A DNA stretch of 64,000 nucleotides from Rhynchopus euleeides. Taxonomy: Eukaryota; Euglenozoa; Diplonemea; Diplonemida; Diplonemidae. This document shows positions 34,505 through 42,900 of this stretch, piece after piece; within the stretch, counting starts at the first letter, position 1, and each line of letters begins with the position of its first letter. The stretch covers positions 2,232,001 to 2,296,000 of the forward strand of contig OY723273.1 of NCBI GenBank assembly GCA_963210315.1, written 5' to 3'. The notes below the pieces were generated by a model. That model was given only the letters and a program-made list of their open reading frames with translations, ran no database searches and had not been told where the DNA came from. The translations under genes were made by a program, and so were the position numbers.

Positions 34505-34640
34505 GTTAATATACAGGACAGCGGGTACGGTTCCCTCGCCGAGGCGCGGTGCCGGCACGCTAATCCAACTTTAATAATAATGATCGGGTGTGATTTGTTG
34601 TGATTTGTTGTTTTTTTCCCCAGCCTGATTACCCCACAGT

Positions 34641-35248
34641 CAGGCACGTAGCTTGAAATTGGATTTTCAGATTTTTGCTGGTTCTGCTGGTCTGGGGTAT
34701 TTTCCGGCGCTTCCCCCAAAATCCCGTCCTGACCGAACACCGGGTTCTCCGGGGCGCGTCCGGAGGCACGGAGTAGACAGCGCCACCGTGGGTCTTCGCT
34801 ACGGTGCCGAAACGATGTGTTGGTGCATTTCCTATGTGTATGCATAGGGAGAAATCGCCGAACTTTGACGAAAACTTGGCGGTAGCGAAGAACCCCACAG
34901 TCGCATATTGACAAACACAAGCCACAGGGGGGTCTGGGGGGCGGAGCCCCCCAGCCGCCGGAGGCCACGGTAGTGAACATCTGTTCCTTCCGGGCTGGAC
35001 ACGGCGTGGATCTCTCCGACATCAGGTCGGAACCCAGTTCTGCGCGGGAAGCAGTCATCGGGAGCCGAAATCCTCGTGGTTCGGGCCTGCTGCAGGGTAC
35101 ATCTTCGGCCTGGTGTGAGGGAAAACTCCCCCACCAAAAAAAAATTCTGGGGTTTCCCGGATTTATACTTTTTTTTTTTTCCCCCAGACCAGCAACATAG
35201 GCAACTGCTGGTCTCGAGACCAGCTGGACCCCCCAAGCTACATGCCTG
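34641..35248 (-). mobile_element. hAT-like element, 608-bp deletion derivative
   Basis: Ends CAGGCACGTAGCTTG and CAAGCTACATGCCTG, flanked by an exact 8-bp duplication CCCACAGT (34633-34640, 35249-35256). Both ends and the interior match, inverted, the two ends of the 5 kb element at 45472-50462, so this is an internally deleted non-autonomous relative. It carries one copy of the GGGGGGCTCCGCCCCCC hairpin (about 34927-34980). It inserted exactly at the right border of foldback composite I. Confidence 0.9.
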
Positions 35249-35256
35249 CCCACAGT

Positions 35257-35750
35257 GACACCTTCACAGAAGCCAAAATCAATTCCATTCAAACGTTCTC
35301 GCTTCCCTCAACGTGTATATCTCGGGTGGGCCGAAGGTCTGGGAGTGGCGTATGAACAAACTACTCGCATAAAAAAAACAGCAATTCGTCACATTCTGTT
35401 GTGAGACCGACAAGGTCATGGAATGGAGTGTCACCTCTTGTGTCATCGGGAACAAAGTCCCGTGCCACAGATGCAGGGCAACTGGCATCGGCACAACTAT
35501 CGATGTGAACCCTGCCCAGTAAATCCAATCCCAGAAGTGTTCCTGAAACAAAGGCAAGCGATTGTTTGCAGGCCCCCGCTCCCCGGTCTGAACACTCACT
35601 TGCTCGGTGCTGCTCTTGGGGATACCATCCGTCGAGCTTGCATTGCGGGCCTCTTCTGGCGCTGGTACTTGAAGTTTTTTGAACCCCGATTTTGATGCCC
35701 TCTCTTCAGTTCACACACCCCGTCACATCTCTCTCTCTCTCGCTTTATCA
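35257..35750. other. Intergenic DNA, no supported gene
   Basis: Mixed DNA with overlapping frames on both strands (35279-35599 minus, 35423-35695 plus). A short Cys/His pattern (CHRCRATG) occurs on the plus strand but without a family I recognise. A CT microsatellite stands at about 35731-35742. Confidence 0.5.
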
Positions 35751-35758
35751 TTCTCTAT

Positions 35759-36782
35759 CAGGCCTGGGCGGGGAACGAGCCCTTTTTCCAGATTTTTTGG
35801 GTCGGGGAACCAGGTTTTTTCTAAGAATTTTTACAAGGGATTTTTTGCTCGCCCCCCCACAGTTTCCAGGCGCGTGCCCGTCAGGCGGACTTTTTCTCTG
35901 CTTTCTCTCCGCGTCATCATGTGGCTGGACATGCCAGCAGCTGGAGGACAGTTACAAAGCTGCCACTCCCCGACGCCACCCACGTGCTGGCCCCTTCAGG
36001 TCTGAAAGCCCAAAAGCTCCCGGGGATTTTTGCAGTGGTGCGCACCATATTCAGCGCAGCAGGGTGATCTCTCCGATTTTCCAAAACTGCTGGTTTACTG
36101 GTTTGGGGAACGGTCGCCGGCAGACCGTTGAAATGCCCGTGTTAGCAAGGCACACTCACGTTTCAGGTAGCGTGTCGCGTGTCACGCATGTCGCGAACGC
36201 GGCAAGTGTACCTCCCAGGTGGGGAAGCCCGACCTCCTGTCCGATGTCAGTCAGGCTTCGAAGAAGCGCTTCATGGATGCGGCGCTGACCTCCTACGCTG
36301 CACTGTACCCGGGGAAGTGAGATAGATGGACGGGCACACGCTACATCGGGGGTCTGGGGGGCGGTGCCCCCCAGCCGCCGGAGGCCACGGTAGCGAACAT
36401 CTGTTCGTGTGGGCGTACAGATTCTGTGCGAGTTGGCTGCGTCCTCAGAGGCGACTGGAGTGGTTGGACCCCGACTTGCTGGGATTCGAAGGACTTGAGT
36501 ACGAGACGTACGCCACAGGGGGGTCTGGGGGGCGGAGCCCCCCAGCCGCCGGAGGCCACGGTAGTGAACGTCTGGCTCTCCAGTTGGCCAGCAAGGCGAA
36601 CGGTACGTGGGACAGACTTCCCTTCCATCCTTGTGCGCGCCCTGTCGACTGGGGAAAACTTAGAAAAAGTTTTTTCCTCTGCGAAACAACCTTAGAAAAA
36701 AATTCCCCTTACAAAAATTCTTAGAAAAAAAGTTCAGAATCCTGAAAGTGGGGAACAAGCCCCCCAGTTAGGAACAGCCCTG
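35759..36782 (+). mobile_element. hAT-like non-autonomous element, copy 2
   Basis: The inverse of 4784-5988, 1024 bp, with an exact 8-bp duplication TTCTCTAT at 35751-35758 and 36783-36790. It is shorter than copy 1 through internal differences near its left end. It carries two hairpin-motif copies (about 36347-36400 and 36522-36575). The frame ending at 36288 is conserved with copy 1 but resembles no transposase. Confidence 0.9.
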
Positions 36783-36790
36783 TTCTCTAT

Positions 36791-37966
36791 CACATTCTTT
36801 TTTTTTTTGAAAAAAATTGGCAACGTGCTGTACAGGATATGAGTGCCTCGTGCCGCCACGGCCCATCTCCGTTGCCAGTCACGCTTCTCTGCTTGCCCAT
36901 GTGAGGGTCGTGGCCACGCATTTCAGGCGTGCTCACGCGGCTCACAGAGCGGGCAGGGGCGTGTGTTTAATTTCCATCTGTTTTGACTGCGTCCTATTTG
37001 ACCTCCACTGGTATCCGCTTGAGTCAGTATGTTTCCCGACCCGGTGGTGTCAGCCCGCGCTGTCGCAAAAGATACAAGGATGGGCCGGTTGCCGGGGTAC
37101 AGTCCAGTTCCCTGCGAACCCCCGCGCCGTTGTCAACACGCCAGATGTACCACACATCATTCACATGATCTTGACCATCGGAGGGAATCAAACCCTGTCA
37201 CGACAAACAGCTTTTGATGTGTCATTGTGAGAACAAGTCATGTCTCATGGTTTGGTGTCATCTCAAAATAGCCACTGTTTCCTTTTCGACAAAAGGCCCG
37301 TGAATACTGTGGAAAGGTTTTCCTCGGTGTGCTTGCCACAGTGCACCGCTCCGATATTTCGGATGTGCCCTGCACCATCTCTCCCTCAGGCGAATTGTGT
37401 TCCCCTTATGTTTGATACCCACCCCCGATCAAATTTTTCATCACATAAAAACCACACAGCAAAAGAAAAACAGATCAAAAAGTTTGCATTCTTTGTTGTT
37501 TGCCTTCCCTTTTTTCAACCCACCCTGCTCCCAGCGAACAGACGTCACCCAAACGTCTGTCTCTGAAAAATTCCAAACCCCCCCGCCGTGGCAACTTTGT
37601 GTTGCCCGATGCCGATGGGTCCCTTGCCTTAGGGAACCCTTGGTGGGACATGCTCTGCACTGCAACAAAAGGAGTGGGGAAAACGAGCACCCCAGTGTGT
37701 GTGCTCGACATCTGCGCCCTGCTGTCTACCTTTTCATGTCTCCCACACCGAAGTGGCCCTACTTCGGTGGGTGTCCAAGTCGTGGTGTCCAATTCAAATG
37801 CCGAAAGGGGGTTAGTGGGACTCTCTCTCGATAGGCTTTCAATCAAAACCATGGCCCACGTCTGTCCTCTGTAAAAACAATGCCTTCAGACGTTCAAAAG
37901 TGACACGTCACGTGCCAACAGGCCGTTTGTCGTCTCGAAGCCCCCATTTTTTTTTACAAAAAGTAG
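36791..37966. other. Intergenic DNA, no supported gene
   Basis: A plus-strand frame at 37500-37874 has ordinary composition (RGNFVLPDADGSLALGNPWW and on) and could be part of an exon or a decayed transposase, but I see no domain, start or splice evidence that decides it. The remainder is unremarkable. Confidence 0.45.
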
Positions 37967-37968
37967 TA

Positions 37969-38736
37969 CTGTAGTAGTAAATGGGTTTGTAATTTCACTA
38001 AATAAATTAATTCCCATGGCGGTCCGGCGGGTCACCAAATCTAACAAAAATTAATAACGCTGTTAGAAAATAAATTAAAATCCTGGGCGGGTGCGGGTGG
38101 TGTGGGGCCGGGAAGGTAGTGGTGTAGGGGGTCCAAAATCCCCCCTTTTCGTGTCGTCGGTCACAGAATACTCCAAAAAGTGCCCCGAGGCCCCCAAAAC
38201 CACCCCACACCGATCCAAAAATGGTTTTTGGAGGTCTGGGAACCAGTTATGGGGGTCACACCCAGTGATCTGGCCTCCCTGCAAATGAACAAGCACCTGG
38301 GAGGCCCCCGGAGGGGGTCGACGGTGATGGAGGGCTCTCCAGGGGTACCCCGGACGGGGGCTTCGAGAGGTGTCAGGTGCGTCAGGGGTACACTGCCCTG
38401 GCACTGCCTCGGGAGGCATAATATGCACTCCTCTCTAATAAGAGAGAACAGCCGATTCTGGCAGCGTGTGTCCTCGAAGCCGCGGCGGGCTCGCTCCCCC
38501 GGTCAGTGTGAGGGTGAACGTGCATGTGTGTGGCCCATCCCCCCTTGGTGATGTGAGAAAAACTGACAAAAAACTGTTAGTTTTGTAAATAAATAAAAGA
38601 AATTCGGACCGCAGGAGGCCCCTCATTTCTAACAAAAAAATCGTTGTAATGTAATTTTTGTAATAAAATAAATGAAATTCCACTTTCCGGGAGTGGTCCC
38701 GAATATTACAATATAACAACCCACTTACTACAACAG
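37969..38736. mobile_element. TA-flanked TIR element 3
   Basis: Ends CTGTAGTAGTAAATGGGTTT and imperfect complement (CCCACTTACTACAACAG), flanked by TA (37967-37968, 38737-38738). AT-rich subterminal stretches (AATAAATTAA, AATAAATAAAA) surround a GC-richer centre. No transposase frame seen. Confidence 0.65.
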
Positions 38737-38738
38737 TA

Positions 38739-39602
38739 GCCTTTTGAGCTGCCTACTCATCAGAATACGTCTGAAGCTCGTTCAAAATTGTTCAACAAGG
38801 CCCACTAACACCGTGTCTCCCACTCCACCTGGTGCGGCAGGAGGTCGGACGGTATCAACACAATACAGCTGCCGAGGGTATCGCCCCACCCACACTTTCC
38901 CTGCATTCCCAAGTGAACAGGAGGTCGACGTGAGCTGTTTATTTATTTTCAACACTTCCCCACCCACTCCCCCAGTCACCCCCTCCCAAGCCCTCTCCCC
39001 CTTCCCCCCCCACACACACACACACACCACCCTACATCATCCCCTGACCCCCCCCCCCCCCCGTGAATGTTTACGGGGATGGGGTTTTCTTGAGGGCTTT
39101 CTTTGTTTCGTATTATTTTCGTTGAGTACATTTCTCTGCCATTCCCACTCACATCCCTTCCCCCCCACCCACCACTACCACCCCATCACCCCCGACCCAC
39201 ACCCCACCTCTTCGAAGCTGAACACCTACGCAGCCTGGCGGGGTGTGTTTGTGTTCACAGCGAAGGATACATCAGAGTTCGCTCGGTGCGAATTTCGCTG
39301 ATCAAAAAAAATGTTCGCGTGTGTGTGTGTGTTGGAAGTGATTCGGAGAGGGGAAGATTACCGCACGGTGAACAATGTCTTCCTGATGAGTTGGCTGGGC
39401 GCTGAACTGTCATAGCATAACAGGAAGGGCTGCCATGCAGTGCACAAGCAAGCTTGTGCCAGTGCCTCTGCCAATGAATTTATGGAAGATCCGCCGTGGG
39501 TCCTCGCAGCGGGGGTTCGGCGAGAAATCGCCGTTCCAGAGCTTGAATAACTCGAAATGAATTGGCCCCCTCTCACAAGGGCTGCGAGGTGCTAGAAAAT
39601 AT
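38739..39602. other. Low-complexity intergenic DNA
   Basis: Long C runs (near 39046-39062), AC microsatellite (39009-39027) and mixed DNA. No gene supported. Confidence 0.55.
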
Positions 39603-39946
39603 ACCGTATACGTAAATATTATGGAACGTAAATATTATGGAACGGGCCCATTTTTGGCCGGTCCGTTCCATAATATTTACGTTCCAAAATATTTACAGGG
39701 CCAGTTGGGGACTCGGTGGTGAGGACGGCTTGCGTCAGGAATCGCGCGAAAAGTGCACGAGTAGGTCCCGTCAGGGACTCTGTACGCCGTCCGATCACCT
39801 GGTCCAAGTCCCCGAGTCGCAGAAAGCCCTGTAAATATTATGGAACGAAAAAAATCTGGAACGCCAACCCACCAGCGTTCCATAATATTTACGTTCCATA
39901 ATATTTACGTTCCATAATATTTACGTTCCAAAATATTTACGTATTA
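39603..39946 (+). mobile_element. GTAAATATTATGGAACG-type TIR element, copy alpha
   Basis: Both ends are built from tandem words GTAAATATTATGGAACG in inverted direction, around a centre (about 39693-39830) that is nearly identical at 57557-57690 (inverted) and 58894-59030. Open frames of 60-68 codons in the centre are shared among the copies but lie on both strands and are not convincing genes. The right end is cut where foldback composite II begins. Confidence 0.75.
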
Positions 39947-42900
39947 TGGGGTAATCAGGCTGGGGGAAAAAACAACAAATCACAACGAATCACACCCGAT
40001 CACAACAAATCACAACGCCAAATGTTGTGATTTGTTGTGATTTGTTGTGATTTGTTGCGATTTGTTGCGATTTGTTGTGGCCAGTTGTGATTTGTTGCGA
40101 CCAGTTGTGACGACTTGTGACCCTTTTGTGATGACGTTTCTGCCTGCCAGTCGGGAAGAGAGGGGGTTGCAGGGTCTAAAGGCACTAGGGGCTCCTGACA
40201 TGGAGAGGGTGGTGGGGGTGACACAGTGTCTGATGGGGGACTAAGCCGAGTGTCGACGGGCTGAAAGCCCGGCGAGTCATCCACAACAAGGGAAGGTGCA
40301 GGCGAGAGAGGAAGGGGGGAAGCAAGTTCTGATGGGGGCATGATACTATCCTCGTCAGGCCGAAGGCTTGACGCTGAAATCGGTGAACCAGGGGACACGG
40401 GGGGTTGAGGTTCTACTCTTCTGTTGTTAAAGGAGCGTTGCCCCAGGGCAGATGCGCCTGTCTCCTGTATGGGTGCTACCCGCTTCTGCGCGCGGGGTAC
40501 CGAGGACTCAGAGGGGAGAGAGGGAGAGAAAGGAAGGCGGCGCCCCACGTAAGGGCTCGGAGATCTCCGTTGCGTGGCGCTCTCTGGGAGGGGCGGCGAG
40601 CCCGTCTGCGGGGTCTGTAGCCCGTCCAGCAGGTCTGTGTGCAGCACGAGCTCCGGAGCCGGAGAGGGCGCCGGAAGCGGTGCTGTATCTGCTGGTGGAG
40701 CGAGACGAGCATCATCAGGCTGGGAGCCCGACGATTCATCCGCATCAAGCGTAACGTGCTCTGCACACATCTTACGCGGGGTAGGGGAAGCAGGGGTATT
40801 CATTCGAGGGGAAGGCGAGAAAAGAAAACCAGGAAATTCGCGTGGGGTCAGCGCAGATGACTCCGCAGAAGAACCCAACTCGCCCTCACTGGGCTGATCG
40901 TCGGGGCAGTGAAGAGCCAAATGCTCAATCACGCCCGGCCAAAGAAGAAGAAGAGACGCACACATGTCCCACTCTGGCTGTCGCACACACACTATCCCAG
41001 CCCCCCAGAGGGACGGGCCCTCGTCAGAGTGATCTAAACAAATGGCGGTGCGTTTCACGGCATCCTGCCCCATCGAGTCCTCGTCGGAGGCGTCCAGAAC
41101 GATGGCGGTGCGTTTTACCGCAGCCGCAGCCGTCGTGTCGCTATCCATCACAGACGAGGGAGGGACTTCCTCGCTGGTGGAGCCCGCATCATCAGCGTCG
41201 TCTCCATCATGCTCAGTGGCACCAGAGCTGCCCTCCTCTCCCTCGCTGTCAGAATCGTCATCGCAGCTGCTGCTGTCGTCATCCGTGCTCGCAACTTGGT
41301 CGACCCTGGGGGCGCGCCCATGGTGGCCGGCCGCGCAGCATGTCTTCACATTGGCGCAGGTGCCGCACCGCGTCATGTGGTGTGTCTCACAGCACATCAC
41401 CTTCAGGCCGTCCGCGTGGTGGTGGTGGACGCGGCAACACGCAGCTATCGTCAGTGCGTAATTCCGCTTGGCGGTATCGCACTCGTCGCATTTCGGTTTC
41501 GAATGCGCGTTGCACACTTTCCGGGGGCCCAGAGACGTGCTCGCGAGCGACCGCGGCACTGGTACAGGTATAGCGCTGCGCGGCGGGGGCGGGCGTGGCC
41601 CATCCCATTGTGAGGCTCGCGTGGTCCGGGGGATCCCAGTGTAGTCTGGGAACACGTTTGTTCCCCACCTCACGATATTGCCGTCTGCATCGACGCCTGC
41701 GGCCGCACATGCCTGTTCTGCACTCGCCTCTAACGCCGTGATCGTCTCTGCCCCACCTGCGAACACGGGCCGAGGTGTCATCCCGCCCCAGACCTCTCCA
41801 GCGCCTACCGAGCAGAGGGAGCCGACCCGGTCCTCGCGTCGCGCAGGCCACGGGGTAGGAAGGCTTAGCTGGTCGCATAGCCTCTTCAGGCAGCCCATCA
41901 TCGTCCAGAGGAGGTTGCCACGCTCGGCCATCGCGGGGTTGGAGGTTCGTGCCGAGCGCTCCGAGGGCTGTAACGCCTTCCCTGTGAAGACCTCGAAGTC
42001 AAGGGCGAGCTCGATGTTCGACACCGTGCCTTGCTTCGTCCATTGGAGCGCTGCGAGCCACGCAAGTATCGCCCTGAGAGACGCAGCGCTATACGGCCAC
42101 AGCCGCGCTGCTGGCTTCTCTGGGATACTGGATACGTCGAAGTCAAAAGTCTCTGCTGGCCAGGAGAGAGCAGCCGTCCAGGGGTGCACGAGGGGTCCAG
42201 AGCGCCGCATCTTCGCCTCGAGCTCCCACCGCTTCAGCACGATGCGCCCCATCAGCGTGTGCAGCAAGGTCTCGTCTACCTGGAATCCCTCTGGCACCAC
42301 GCCGTATCTCGCAAGGCACGGGGGCCACTCTGAGCGGTCCAGCTGCAGCAGGGGTTCGAACTGAGGTTGAGACCTGACGGAGTCAAACGCACTGCATGCC
42401 CACCAAAGGTGATCAGGCGTGTCACTGTCCGCACCATCGCAGTGTACACACAGCTTGGGGTCCCGCACGTCTGCCTCTTCCGCCGCCGGATTGGACACGA
42501 TATCCCAGTCGAAGGAATCCTGAGAACCAAGAAGATCGGCGTCTTCCTGCTCCTCGTCCTCCTCCTCTTCGTACTCGCACTCCTCCTCTTCCTCAGCTTC
42601 TTCATCCTCTTCGTCCCCTGCCATAGCCGCGTCAGCAGCCGGTGAGGGAGATGGGGCATGGGATGAGGAGTCCGACGTCTCGTCTGTCGTCGCACGCCTG
42701 CCACCAGAGACGTAGGCGCCGTTGCGCCCCCATCGCGTCGCGAAGAAGACACCACCAGCAAGCACCACCGTCAGCGCCCGCGAGAGGTTCCCGTCCTTCG
42801 TCTCCAGGCGGAGCGCGTTCGTCCTGTCGTAGTCCACACCGTTTTCGATCCCCGAGAAGGAAGGACGGTGCTTCGCCAGCGCCTTCCAGCCCTGCCGCCG

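Larger units (their letters stand above)
22660..34636. mobile_element. Foldback composite I carrying two reverse-transcriptase segments
   Basis: About 12 kb bounded by inverted termini: TGGGGTAATCAGGCTGGGG, then A run and AACAAATCACAAC repeats on the left, and the exact mirror at 34583-34636. The flanks carry CAGTG at 22655-22659 and CAGT at 34637-34640 (the last G is displaced to 35257 by a later hAT insertion), a candidate 5-bp target duplication. Inside are two truncated copies of one retroelement family in opposite directions, head to head around a 0.65 kb palindromic repeat hub, plus later TA-type insertions. The same termini bound 39947-45213 and start 56662, so they define a mobile family. 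It recalls Drosophila FB elements, whose long repetitive arms can carry other genes. Confidence 0.75.

Noticed and set aside
39637..39901. Small proteins of 60-68 codons repeated in three TIR elements
   Set aside because: Frames occur on both strands and include the terminal repeat words; a coding role is not needed to explain their conservation.
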